DNA from: an uncultured Chloroflexota bacterium
Lineage (GTDB): Bacteria; Chloroflexota; Limnocylindria; Limnocylindrales; Limnocylindraceae
Direction of reading: 5' to 3'
NCBI GenBank assembly: GCA_903851225.1
Contig: CAINNT010000150.1
Coordinates: forward strand, 1-31,000
DNA length: 31,000 bases
Part shown: one piece after another, positions 15,864 through 24,134 of the stretch
How the letters are laid out: each line of letters opens with the position of its first letter
Position numbering within the stretch: position 1 is the stretch's first letter
The notes under the pieces: model-generated
The model's input: the letters and a program-made list of their open reading frames with translations, nothing else
What the model was told of the DNA's origin: nothing
Database searches by the model: none
Position numbers and translations under genes: made by a program

Positions 15864-16750
15864 CGACGGTTCGAACCCAAGGTAATCTGACGCGTGCGAG
15901 GTGCACTCTCGCCGAACAGACGAACAGCAAGGGCATCTACCGCCACGGGATCTCCCGTGGTGAAGATCTGATGCACAGGTGCGACTGGCTCTGACGTCGG
16001 CGCGGTATGCCCACGGTGGCCAGCATCAGCTGCCGTTCCACGGCTTGAACCTGGTGTCTCGAGTCCATTGACCGCGATGACCTCTTGCAGAAAGCTCGCC
16101 GTCGCCACCGCCGAATCGACCACGGCAATGGGTGCCCCAAGCGCTTCAACGATCGCTCCGCGAATAAGCGGGAAATGCGTGCATCCAAGTAGCAGCGTGT
16201 CGATGCGTGCGCCCGGATCACCAACCAGAAACGGACCGACCGCGGCGTGAATTGCGTCGCTGATCTCTCGGGCGCTCGTGAGCCCTGACTCGATGAGCGG
16301 GACGAGTTCCGAGGCTGCTCGCTCAATCACCCGAGTACCTGGGTTCTCATCCTTGATGGCGGCAAAGTAGGCCCGTGATCGAACGGTTGCGACAGTCGCC
16401 AACACGCCGACTCGACCAGTACGCGTCGCTAGTGCGGCTGCCGCAGCCCCTGGGCGGATCACGCCAATGATAGGAATTGCCGGGTGCCGCTCACGAAGAT
16501 GTTCAAGTGCGACGGCTGTCGCCGTATTGCAGGCAACGATCATCGCCTTGACGCCACGCTCAACCAGTTCGTCGCTGAGCTCCTCGGAAAACCTACGCAC
16601 CTCGGCATCGCTCCGCGTGCCGTACGGATGACGAGCGCTATCGCCGATGTAAATCGTGGACTCAGCTGGGAGGCGCGCCTGCACCTCTCGGAGAACGGTA
16701 AGGCCGCCTATTCCTGAATCGAAGAGGCCGATAGGACGTGGGTCACTCAT
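15860..16750 (-). CDS. murI: Glutamate racemase
   Basis: Converts L- to D-glutamate for peptidoglycan synthesis; 296 residues. FDSGIGG (10-16) and the catalytic cysteines C74 (VACNTAT) and C190 (LLGCTHFPL) are intact. The protein is some 30 residues longer than usual because of a Gly/Ser/His-containing insertion at about 230-258 just before the conserved TTGD. ATG 16750 overlaps the end of the methyltransferase gene by eight bases (ATGAGTGA), indicating coupling; a longer frame to 16864 is just antisense-style extension through that gene. The stop is shared with the convergent mtnN stop. Confidence 0.93.
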   Translation of the reverse strand: MSDPRPIGLFDSGIGGLTVLREVQARLPAESTIYIGDSARHPYGTRSDAEVRRFSEELSDELVERGVKAMIVACNTATAVALEHLRERHPAIPIIGVIRPGAAAAALATRTGRVGVLATVATVRSRAYFAAIKDENPGTRVIERAASELVPLIESGLTSAREISDAIHAAVGPFLVGDPGARIDTLLLGCTHFPLIRGAIVEALGAPIAVVDSAVATASFLQEVIAVNGLETPGSSRGTAADAGHRGHTAPTSEPVAPVHQIFTTGDPVAVDALAVRLFGESAPRTRQITLGSNRR

Positions 16751-17525
16751 GCGCTGACCGTAGCAGCCAGCGCATTCGATCGTCGGCGCCAACCCGGACC
16801 ACCTGCAGGCCAACCGAGGCGGCGACAGTTCGCACCTCGTCTGGTTGCCAGGCACGAATCGCAAACGGGGTGCGATCCGGATAGATCAACGAGGTCTGAC
16901 CGCTGGCCCCCACCGCCCGATGTCGAACTTCGAGCAGTACGGTATTTGCTCGCCCTTGGGGATCGTTGGCAATGCGACTTTCGCGTCGCACCATGGTGAA
17001 ATTCTCGTCGGCGCGTTCCAGGTCTACGCTCCATTCACCCGCAGTCTCATCTTCGAGCAGCTGTGGATCCATCAAGGTGGCGTCGATTCCCACGTGCCCG
17101 TCTGGCCCACAATGAGCCGCGGCTGTCCGCAACAGTGCTTGGAGATCGTCGGTCGCAACGATAAGCGAGAGAAGATCACCGCTCAGGATCACCAGACTGG
17201 CAGCGGTGCCTTCGCGACGCCAGGTTCGCCCGTCGGCACAGATCCATTCGGCTGCGGGAGCGCGCTCCGCTGCAAGTGCGAGTGCGGCCTCGTCGAGATC
17301 AACGCCAATCAACTGCCGATCGCTCGTGCCAAGGGTGATCAAGACCCGTCCGGCACCACAGCCGATCTCGAGGATTGGACCGAAGGACTCCCCCGCCACC
17401 TTCTGCCAATACGCCAGATCGGCATCAGCGGCGAAGGTCAGATCTCGTTCGTCGGATAGGATTCGGCTACGAACCTCGTCAGTCGTTTCGCGCGACGTCG
17501 CTTCGTTCAGCGGGAAGGTTCCCAA
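16743..17525 (-). CDS. SAM-dependent methyltransferase, unknown substrate
   Basis: Class I Rossmann methyltransferase of about 260 residues. Motif I is PILEIGCGAGR (50-60 from the chosen start), followed by an acidic GVDLDEAAL at the end of strand 2 and ICADGRTW around motif II/III. The C-terminal half is beta-rich and ends with a segment typical of small-molecule methyltransferases; no substrate can be named. The frame has no ATG before the fold. TTG 17525, inside the end of the agmatinase gene, is my best choice; CTG 17510, overlapping its TGA, or GTG within KVAGES are alternatives. Open frame continues to 17900, but that part is antisense-like residue salad over the agmatinase gene. Operon: speB, this gene, murI. 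Confidence 0.78.
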   Translation of the reverse strand: MGTFPLNEATSRETTDEVRSRILSDERDLTFAADADLAYWQKVAGESFGPILEIGCGAGRVLITLGTSDRQLIGVDLDEAALALAAERAPAAEWICADGRTWRREGTAASLVILSGDLLSLIVATDDLQALLRTAAAHCGPDGHVGIDATLMDPQLLEDETAGEWSVDLERADENFTMVRRESRIANDPQGRANTVLLEVRHRAVGASGQTSLIYPDRTPFAIRAWQPDEVRTVAASVGLQVVRVGADDRMRWLLRSAHE

Positions 17526-18565
17526 CGAATAGTTTCGCCGGACTCCTTGCGCTTGGCCAGCGCACTTATCACCTCGAGCGCGGCACGGTTGGCGATCATC
17601 GCCGTCGATTCCGCCCAATCGTATGGCGGCGAAACCTCGACAATATCCATACCGGCGATCGGGACCTGCGCTGCGATCTGTCGGAGCCCTCGAAGCAGTT
17701 CTCGCGAAAGCATCCCACCCGGCTCTGGAGTTCCCGTTCCCGGAGCGAGGCCCGGATCCACTACATCGATGTCGAGACTGATCCAGATCGCGTCTGGTCC
17801 ATCCAGCGCCTCGGCGATGGCGGTAGCGATCACCGCCTCTGAGCCACGCTCTTCGATCTCGGTCATGAAGTGGCTGCGCATCCCGTGCTCTCGCATCCAC
17901 CCGAGCGTCTCGGTATCGGGGAAGTAGCCGCGCAGGCCGACCTGGACAAAGTTCTTGCCGAGCACTGCACCCGATTCGATTAGCCGTCGCATGGGTGATC
18001 CATGGCTATGGAGCGAGCCGTACCCATCGATGGAAGCGTCGGCGTGAGCGTCAAAGTGCAGGATTCCGATCCGTTGCGGCCATCGCAGCTCGGCGATTGC
18101 TGTTGCGTTCGGCCAGGTAATCGAGTGGTCGCCGCCAAGCACAATTGGAATCGCACCGGTCTCCGCAACCTCACGGACCTTGCGATAGATAGCGCCGTGA
18201 CCATGTTCAAGTCGACCTGGGTACACCAGGGCGTCGCCAGCGTCTACGGCGGTGAGGGCAGCGAAGGGCTCTACGCCAACCTGCAGCGAGTGGAGCGTAC
18301 CGGTCTGATACTGCGCCTCACGAATCGCGCGCGGACCAAATCGTGTGCCCGGGCGATGGGTAACCGCATCATCAAATGGGGCACCGATGATGGCGATGTC
18401 CACATTGCGGCGACGGATCTCAGCGACATCCTCAACCCACGGGAGCTGGGAGAAGCTGACCGGTCCGACATAGGAGGGTCGGTCGAGGGGGTCGCGCTGT
18501 TCGGGGGTGCCGTTCCAGCCGAGCGCGGCGAGAGAGGCCGAAAAGGGAGGGGTGTTCGGGCTCAT
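17507..18565 (-). CDS. speB: Agmatinase/arginase-family ureohydrolase
   Basis: Binuclear Mn2+ enzyme that hydrolyses a guanidino compound to urea and an amine; agmatine to putrescine is the most likely reaction, with guanidinobutyrase as the main alternative. About 352 residues, somewhat long because of an N-terminal extension of about 55. Metal-binding motifs GGDHSITW, FDAHADAS and SLDIDVVDP are complete, and SHGSPMRRLIE follows the second motif as in agmatinases. ATG 18565 is used; TTG 18577 and GTG 18574 in the same frame are possible. First gene of an operon with the methyltransferase and murI. A TTGACT (18603-18608) upstream may be a -35, without a clear -10. Confidence 0.85.
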   Translation of the reverse strand: MSPNTPPFSASLAALGWNGTPEQRDPLDRPSYVGPVSFSQLPWVEDVAEIRRRNVDIAIIGAPFDDAVTHRPGTRFGPRAIREAQYQTGTLHSLQVGVEPFAALTAVDAGDALVYPGRLEHGHGAIYRKVREVAETGAIPIVLGGDHSITWPNATAIAELRWPQRIGILHFDAHADASIDGYGSLHSHGSPMRRLIESGAVLGKNFVQVGLRGYFPDTETLGWMREHGMRSHFMTEIEERGSEAVIATAIAEALDGPDAIWISLDIDVVDPGLAPGTGTPEPGGMLSRELLRGLRQIAAQVPIAGMDIVEVSPPYDWAESTAMIANRAALEVISALAKRKESGETIRWEPSR

Positions 18566-18661
18566 ATTGGTCACCAACGTACTTCGATGCGCCGCCGGTT
18601 CGAGTCAACGTCCAGCAGGGCGCGGAGCAAGTCTACACCGCGTCGGCTTGAGATTCGATGC

Positions 18662-19174
18662 CTAGACCGTGTCGGTCTCACTCCGTGAGATGGCCACTTC
18701 GGCAACGACCACGAGGAGCACGGCGATGAGCAGACCGGTCGGCCCTCCAAGGCCAGCGATCCGAAGCGCCAGATACCCACCGATGAGGAACCCCGCGAAC
18801 AATCCTCGTCGTAGGCTGCGCCGGCGGCGCACCCGCCACGCCCCAGGATGTCTCTGAAATGACCGAAGCAACAAGAGTGAGGTGACACCGAGCGTCACAC
18901 TCAACGCCAGCGATCCCACCACCGCAAGGGCACGGGTCGGCTCGAGCACTGGGTCAACGGTGAGCACACCGCCAAAAGTGACCAGCGCAGTCAACAACGC
19001 GCCGACTCCAAGAGCGCGAATCAGGCGCTGGTCACCAGCGGGAATGCGCGTTGGTGTCGGTGCGACGGCCTCTGGGCGCAGGACCTTCCCCACAGGCGGC
19101 GTGGTCGGCTGTTCATGCAACGGCAGCTCGAGCTGCTCTGTGGTGCTGCCCCGATCTCCGTCCCGAAGCGTCAT
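18662..19174 (-). CDS. Four-helix membrane protein, unknown
   Basis: 170 residues; family not recognised. A hydrophilic, Pro/Thr-rich N-terminal 45 residues is followed by four predicted membrane helices at about 51-73, 82-103, 124-141 and 145-162, with a strongly basic loop (WRVRRRRSLRRG, 113-124) between the second and third. By the positive-inside rule that loop, and hence both ends, lie in the cytoplasm. The ATG overlaps the UvrD-nuclease stop as ATGA, so it is translated with that gene, though nothing in it suggests a DNA-repair role. Confidence 0.7.
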   Translation of the reverse strand: MTLRDGDRGSTTEQLELPLHEQPTTPPVGKVLRPEAVAPTPTRIPAGDQRLIRALGVGALLTALVTFGGVLTVDPVLEPTRALAVVGSLALSVTLGVTSLLLLRSFQRHPGAWRVRRRRSLRRGLFAGFLIGGYLALRIAGLGGPTGLLIAVLLVVVAEVAISRSETDTV

Positions 19175-22100
19175 GCTGGCCGCCCTGCCGGAGCCTTCGA
19201 GGCTGGGCAGAGTTCACGGTACGAGCAGTAGGTGCAGGTCATCAGCTCTGGCTTTGGCTCCATCACGCCGCTGAGAATTCCATCCGCCGCCGCCACAATC
19301 AGCTCACGAGCCTTCGCGATTCGCTTCGGCTCAACCGGCACGGTGGCGACACGTCCGGTATCAAGGAAGCGCAGGCTCACCTCATCGGGCAGGCGCCCAG
19401 TTGCAGCGCGCCAGGCCAACGCATAAAGCTGCAACTGAAGTGACTCTCTTGCTCGCTTGCGGCCGGCAACGTCATCGTCACGACCACCCGTCTTGTAATC
19501 GCTGACCACTACCCACTCATCGTCACCGAGCGGCAGCGTCGGGCGTACGACGTCGCCTGGTGCATCGATGGTCGGAATCGGCGCGCTTCGCCCATCAGCC
19601 GGTATCGCTCGTACGTCAACGCGATCCCAACGCCCACGAATCTTGTGCCCGCCCAACTCGAACGAGAAGTCCCTCTCAACGTAGGCTGGCGCGTGACCGG
19701 CTGCGATCTCTTCGCTGCGGAAACGAGCAATGGCCTCTCGCGCCGCGGTATGACGTGCCTCCTCGTGACTGCGGGAGAGGAAGCCAGCACTCTGCCAGCT
19801 TCGATCCAACGCGGCGTAAAGGTCGTCCAGCTCGGGCGGCGAACCCGCCATCTGTCCACGGTGGAACTCCGCAACGGCAGCGTGCATGGCGGCGCCATAT
19901 GTCGCAGAGTGATGTGGTGGCAGCGGAATGCGGAGGCGTTGCTGATAGTGGTATCGCAGCGGGCAGGCGAGGAAGGCCTCAATCGCAGTGAAACTGAGCG
20001 TAAGAGGCGCGCTCTCCGCAACACCAGGCTCACGTGCAGGGAGTGCCGGAAGCGGCGCGGCAGCAACGGTGAGTCCATCAATCTTCGAGGCGGGCTCGCC
20101 AGAGAGCGGGAACTCCTCAAGTTGGTCACGGGTGAGATCAAGCGCCTCAGCAACAAACCTGCTGACCTTCCGTGGCCGTACGCCACCGCTGCTTCGCTCT
20201 GCAGAGCTAAGGGACAACCGTTCACAGGCGCGCGTCAGCGCAACATAGGCGAGGCGCCGCTCCTCGCGGAGCGCCTCTTCGTCTGCCTCGGTTGGTCCAT
20301 CTTCGGCGCGCGGGTCGCGTGGCACAACGCTATCGGAGCCGCCAAGTTCAGCAGCAAGAGCGAGCCGCGGCGGTCGACCCTTTGCTGGAAAGCGGCCTTC
20401 CACCAGATTTGCAACAAACACAACAGGAAACTCCAAGCCCTTGGACTGGTGAACGGTCAGGAGCGCGACTGCGTCAAGATCGGGGTCCACATCCGCCGCA
20501 GAAGGGTCATCGCCCGCCTCACCGAGCTCTTCAAGGTAGCGAACCAGAAATGGAGCACGATCAAGCTCCAAGAGACGACTGCGGGAGCGCACCACATCAA
20601 AGAGACGCCCGATGTTTCGAATCTGTTCGTCGGACTCCGGTGTTGCCTCGCGAGTCAGTTCGGCGAGGAGTCCCGATTCACGCAGCCAGCGGTACAGCAC
20701 CTCACCACTTGTCCGCTCAACACTCTCCTGCACCACCCCAGCCAGTCGTTCCAGGAGTCGTTGCGTGGCCTCATGCCCAGCTCCAACGATTGCCAAACTC
20801 TCCCGAAGCGGCGCATGGTCACGGCGTGATCGACCCACTGCGGCGGCGAGAATCGTGGGGGGCACCTTGAATCGAGGCTCTGCAGCGATCAAGAAGAGTG
20901 GCGCCGCAGCGTCCGGATCGGCCGCGTGACGGAGCCCTGCCAGGAGTAGGCGCACTTCGGGGCGATCGTAGAGTCCAGCAGCACCACTCGAACGCCATGG
21001 GATGCCCAGCATGTTGAGGCTTCGACTGATCTCGACGCTATCCACGTTGGCCCGCACGAGCACCGCGTGATCTCGGGCGCGCCTCCCGCCCGCGATAGAG
21101 TCTCGAATCTCTGCAGCAATCCAATCCGCCTCATTTGCCGTTGTGCGGAACCTGCGAAACGTGACGGGTGGCGCGTCCCCGGGCGCCCCCTCTGGGGTGA
21201 GCTCCTTGGAGATGCCGAGGCGGACCTCTAGCCGTTCTGGGTCATTGAACCGAATCAATCGACGTGCGGCGGTGAGCACTGGGGCTGTGCTGCGATAGTT
21301 CTTCGTCAGAACCACCTTGCTTGCGTCGGGGTATCGATCGGTGAAGCTCAAGATGTTGCTGATCGCTGCGCCACGGAAGCGATAGATAGACTGATCGTCA
21401 TCTCCCACCACGGTCAGATTGCGGCGCCCATCCGAGACCAGGTCGACCAACGCCCCTTGAAGTCGATTCGTGTCTTGATACTCGTCCACCAAGAGCCATC
21501 GGTGCTGCTCACGCACGCGCGCGGCAACCAGCGGATCATCGCGCAACAGCTCATAGGCCCGCAGCACCTGGTCTCCGAAATCGAGAAGGCTCCGCTCGTT
21601 GAGGATCCTGCGATAGGTCCGAAGAGCGGCGCTCAACTCCTCATGTTCGACTGCAAGTAGGTCGACTGCGTCGGCATAGGAGTTGAGGCTGCGCTGTAAT
21701 TCAAGGTCAGGCGTTGACGCCCCAGCACTCCGTGCATCGGTTACACGTGCCCGAAGCTGGGTCGCAAACTCCTGAATCTGGTCGGGACCAAGTGCTTCAT
21801 CTTTGGCCCGTGAGAAAAAACCAGCAATGTCGCCGAGGAAGCGAGTTGGATCTCCGAGCGGCAGGAAGCGATTGAGGCCGAGCTCAAAGAGGTGTTCGCG
21901 AAGGAGTAGTACGACTTCAGCGCGTCCCAGAACTCGCAGTTCACCGGAGAGTCCAAGCCGATGAGCATTCGCGCGCAGGAGCTCGTCTCCCCATGCATGA
22001 AACGTCTTGATCGGCGTTGTGGCGTACCCGTACGGAACCAATCGATCAACGCGCCATTGCATCTCCTCAGCGGCACGCTCCGTGAAGGTGAGCGCCAAGA

Positions 22101-22365
22101 TCTCTTCCGGCTCGGCGCGCTTCTCCGCGATGAGCCAGGCCACACGGCGTGTAATCACCTGGGTCTTTCCCGTACCTGCCCCAGCAACGACGAGGAGCGG
22201 CCCCTCGCCGTGGGTGACGGCAGCGTACTGCTCGTCGTTCAAGTCATCGACGAGGTGGGCGATGGTGGGCGTTGGCGCCGAGGGGCGCTTGGGGGTGATG
22301 CCTGACCAGACCGGGAGTTGGGACCCACCTTCACGCCCGCCCGCACCCGCGGCGCGAGACGTCAC
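19171..22365 (-). CDS. UvrD/PcrA-like DNA helicase fused to PD-(D/E)XK nuclease with Fe-S cysteines
   Basis: 1064-residue SF1A helicase-nuclease. Helicase: Q-motif LNDEQYAAV (42-50), Walker A AGAGTGKT (61-68), VDEYQDTN (motif II), GDDDQSIYRFRG (III), TKNYRST (IV), VHQSKGLEFPVVF (V) and VALTRA (VI). The last ~290 residues are a RecB/Cas4-type nuclease: a first Cys in FLACPLRYHYQ, the catalytic DYK at about 956-958 followed by QLQLYA, and C1044, C1047 and C1053 in CTYCSYRELC, which with the first Cys could hold a 4Fe-4S cluster as in AddB/AdnAB. Likely acts in double-strand-break end processing; no partner subunit is adjacent. GTG 22365 overlaps the DUF4446 gene stop (GTGA). Confidence 0.9.
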   Translation of the reverse strand: MTSRAAGAGGREGGSQLPVWSGITPKRPSAPTPTIAHLVDDLNDEQYAAVTHGEGPLLVVAGAGTGKTQVITRRVAWLIAEKRAEPEEILALTFTERAAEEMQWRVDRLVPYGYATTPIKTFHAWGDELLRANAHRLGLSGELRVLGRAEVVLLLREHLFELGLNRFLPLGDPTRFLGDIAGFFSRAKDEALGPDQIQEFATQLRARVTDARSAGASTPDLELQRSLNSYADAVDLLAVEHEELSAALRTYRRILNERSLLDFGDQVLRAYELLRDDPLVAARVREQHRWLLVDEYQDTNRLQGALVDLVSDGRRNLTVVGDDDQSIYRFRGAAISNILSFTDRYPDASKVVLTKNYRSTAPVLTAARRLIRFNDPERLEVRLGISKELTPEGAPGDAPPVTFRRFRTTANEADWIAAEIRDSIAGGRRARDHAVLVRANVDSVEISRSLNMLGIPWRSSGAAGLYDRPEVRLLLAGLRHAADPDAAAPLFLIAAEPRFKVPPTILAAAVGRSRRDHAPLRESLAIVGAGHEATQRLLERLAGVVQESVERTSGEVLYRWLRESGLLAELTREATPESDEQIRNIGRLFDVVRSRSRLLELDRAPFLVRYLEELGEAGDDPSAADVDPDLDAVALLTVHQSKGLEFPVVFVANLVEGRFPAKGRPPRLALAAELGGSDSVVPRDPRAEDGPTEADEEALREERRLAYVALTRACERLSLSSAERSSGGVRPRKVSRFVAEALDLTRDQLEEFPLSGEPASKIDGLTVAAAPLPALPAREPGVAESAPLTLSFTAIEAFLACPLRYHYQQRLRIPLPPHHSATYGAAMHAAVAEFHRGQMAGSPPELDDLYAALDRSWQSAGFLSRSHEEARHTAAREAIARFRSEEIAAGHAPAYVERDFSFELGGHKIRGRWDRVDVRAIPADGRSAPIPTIDAPGDVVRPTLPLGDDEWVVVSDYKTGGRDDDVAGRKRARESLQLQLYALAWRAATGRLPDEVSLRFLDTGRVATVPVEPKRIAKARELIVAAADGILSGVMEPKPELMTCTYCSYRELCPASKAPAGRPA

Positions 22366-22865
22366 CGTTGTGAGGCGCTGTACGCGGGCTGCGCCAAGGC
22401 GGCGGCGATCGCCGCCGCCTCTTCCGTGCCCAGGGTTCCCTCGCCCCGACCCTCAATCACGCGCTTCACGTAGATCCGCGTGCCAACTCGCGCATGCAGC
22501 GCCGTGATCACAACGCCACTCCCTGACGCATCAAGCAAGGCCAGAGCAGAGCTCTGCCCACCGCCAACATCCTCGAACGCCTGAAACTGAATGAGGCCGG
22601 TGCGGCTCAAGGCACCAGGAGCGGCTACCTCAAGGGAGGAGAGGCGCGACTCCGCCTCCTGGTAAGCGCTGCCCAATTGGGCCACGCGCTCGGCCACTTG
22701 AGCGAACCGCTGTTCGGGGCTCAGCACGCCGCTCCCGGAGAGAAGCGACGAGTAGTCGGCTCGAAGGCGTCGAAAGTTGCGGATTGAGATCAGGGCAACA
22801 AGGAGTGCGAGCACGGCGATGATCGCCCCGGCGACGCCGATTGCTAGCAGAGCTTCCCTATCCAC
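22362..22865 (-). CDS. DUF4446 family membrane-anchored protein
   Basis: 167 residues: one N-terminal membrane helix (about 7-28), a coiled-coil-prone linker (SPEQRFAQVAERVAQLGSAY), then the conserved DUF4446 core with IQFQAFEDVGGGQSSALALLD and GVVITALHARVGTRIYVK. Function is unknown for the family. GTG 22865 is six bases from a -10-like TAGGAT and has no Shine-Dalgarno. The coding sequence is coupled by GTGA overlap to the helicase-nuclease, making it the promoter-proximal gene of a three-gene operon. Confidence 0.82.
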   Translation of the reverse strand: MDREALLAIGVAGAIIAVLALLVALISIRNFRRLRADYSSLLSGSGVLSPEQRFAQVAERVAQLGSAYQEAESRLSSLEVAAPGALSRTGLIQFQAFEDVGGGQSSALALLDASGSGVVITALHARVGTRIYVKRVIEGRGEGTLGTEEAAAIAAALAQPAYSASQR

Positions 22866-22871
22866 AGCAGA

Positions 22872-22877
22872 ATCCTA
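22872..22877 (-). promoter_or_regulatory. -10-like box of the DUF4446-helicase operon
   Basis: TAGGAT on the minus strand with exactly six bases (TCTGCT) before GTG 22865. It has the same arrangement as at 10983 and 15097. Confidence 0.45.
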
Positions 22878-22910
22878 TCAGTCCTCGCCGCCCCCTCCCG
22901 CTGGGTCAGG

Positions 22911-22916
22911 TATCCT
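22911..22916 (+). promoter_or_regulatory. -10-like box of the 111-residue protein gene (leadered)
   Basis: TATCCT about 27 bases before ATG 22944. Here a strong AAGGAGGA (22933-22940) precedes the start, so this transcript should have a short 5' leader, in contrast to its divergent neighbour. Confidence 0.4.
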
Positions 22917-22943
22917 CTGCGCACGATCCTGTAAGGAGGAGTG

Positions 22944-23279
22944 ATGGCAAAACGAGAGAGGCGCTTCCGCCCAGACCAGCGCCCAAAACTGCGGTCTAAC
23001 GCCGACGCGCCGAAGCGCGGTCTCACCCCCGCTGAGGAGGCCGCTGCGGCCGCCTACGAGGCAACGCTCCAGGCTCCAAAGCCCACCGTCGTCGTGGGTA
23101 CCTCGGCACCGATTGGTAGCCGCGCCGCCTCAACTCAGCGACTCGCCGCAGAGATCGCGGAAGAGCTACCCGTTGTGCAGCGCGACCTCCGCCGCATCTT
23201 GGTGACCTATGGAGCCCTGCTCGCGCTACTCGGCGCAATCTGGTTTGTGGCCACCTCGACGGGGTTCATCACCGCCTAA
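22944..23279 (+). CDS. Small C-terminally membrane-anchored hypothetical protein
   Basis: 111 residues; not recognised. The first 30 are basic and disordered (MAKRERRFRPDQRPK), then an Ala-rich helix, an amphipathic helix (RLAAEIAEELPVVQRDLRRI, about 65-84) and a single membrane helix at about 86-105 ending close to the C-terminus, i.e. tail-anchored topology with the bulk in the cytoplasm. ATG 22944 is four bases after the excellent Shine-Dalgarno at 22933; a GTG one codon earlier is nearly as good. Monocistronic, between DUF4446 (divergent) and recO (convergent). The basic tail could contact nucleic acid or the ribosome; that is speculation. Confidence 0.7.
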   Translation: MAKRERRFRPDQRPKLRSNADAPKRGLTPAEEAAAAAYEATLQAPKPTVVVGTSAPIGSRAASTQRLAAEIAEELPVVQRDLRRILVTYGALLALLGAIWFVATSTGFITA

Positions 23280-23357
23280 CTCCCGACTAATCCGATCACC
23301 ACGCCCCTCTTCTTTTCAGCGCACCTCCGAGGGCGATGGCTACCGGCTTCGCTCCGC

Positions 23358-24107
23358 TCATCCCGCCAACACCTCGTCCATGAAGCTGCGACTCTTCGGC
23401 TCCGAGCCGAAAAGTAACTGCACAGCACCGCGAAGTGCCCAACTGACCTCACGCTGTGGGGCAGGCGGCAGTTTGAGCGAAACGAGCTCTTCCGGCGCAA
23501 ACCGTCGCAGCGCCCGCATCAGCCGCAGCGCATCGCTCGAAAAGGCTCCGCCGAGGGCGTGCGAAGCACAACGGATGCCCGCGCCGTCGTCGTCCCAGCG
23601 GAGCGCTTCCCCCGCAAGGGGTGCGCGCCCACAGTGGAGACAAACGTCAAGTTCGGGACCCTGCCCAGCAGCATCGAGAAGGGCCAGTTCCGCCCAACGC
23701 GCAACGAGCGCGTCCGGCGCCCCGGATTCGAGGAGGTCCCAGGCATGCAGAAGAAGCTCGTACAGTTCAGGTTCGGGTTGCTCATCGCTCGTGGCGCGCT
23801 CCACCAGTTCAGCGACGTACCACGCCACCGCTGTGCTTCCGAGCCTACTTCGCAGGCCAAGCCACACCCGTACGCTCCGTACCTGTGTGACCGTATCGAA
23901 GGTCCTCCCGGAGATGAGGGCAAGATCCAATTCGGCGAAGGGTTCCACGCCCCCGCCGAGGCGACTGGTCGGCTTGCGAACCCCCTTCGCGATCGCCTTG
24001 AATTTCCCGCGCGTTGCCGAGAGCAGGGTCAGCACGCGATCGGCCTCGCCGAGGCGGAAACGAGAGGTAACCACGGCCAGCGACGTAGAGCTCTGACGTG
24101 CAGGCAT
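23358..24107 (-). CDS. recO: DNA repair protein RecO
   Basis: Recombination mediator that helps load RecA on SSB-coated DNA in the RecFOR pathway; 249 residues. The N-terminal OB-fold begins SLAVVTSRFRLGEADRVLTLLS and contains KGVRKPTSRLGG, both typical of RecO. The central helical part carries a zinc-finger remnant CLHCG and a later single Cys, with the fourth ligand position not obvious. ATG 24107 is seven bases from a -10-like TACCCT and lacks a ribosome-binding site. Divergent from the prenyl synthase gene. Confidence 0.9.
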   Translation of the reverse strand: MPARQSSTSLAVVTSRFRLGEADRVLTLLSATRGKFKAIAKGVRKPTSRLGGGVEPFAELDLALISGRTFDTVTQVRSVRVWLGLRSRLGSTAVAWYVAELVERATSDEQPEPELYELLLHAWDLLESGAPDALVARWAELALLDAAGQGPELDVCLHCGRAPLAGEALRWDDDGAGIRCASHALGGAFSSDALRLMRALRRFAPEELVSLKLPPAPQREVSWALRGAVQLLFGSEPKSRSFMDEVLAG

Positions 24108-24114
24108 GGTGCGC

Positions 24115-24120
24115 AGGGTA
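24115..24120 (-). promoter_or_regulatory. -10-like box of recO
   Basis: TACCCT on the minus strand, seven bases (GCGCACC) before ATG 24107; no Shine-Dalgarno. Same layout as other leaderless candidates in this window. Confidence 0.4.
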
Positions 24121-24134
24121 GCATTGCCCTACAA

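Noticed and set aside
17526..17900. N-terminal extension of the methyltransferase
   Set aside because: It overlaps the agmatinase gene in another frame and reads as Arg/Asp/Gly-rich low-complexity sequence without homology to the fold.
19645..20829. Long plus-strand frame of 394 codons inside the helicase-nuclease gene
   Set aside because: It is fully antisense to an unmistakable UvrD gene, and its translation shows no domain or membrane pattern, only composition expected from the opposite strand of GC-rich coding DNA.
23280..23357. Small gene or terminator between the 111-residue protein gene and recO
   Set aside because: The 78-base gap holds no frame with a ribosome-binding site and only weak self-complementarity; nothing can be supported.
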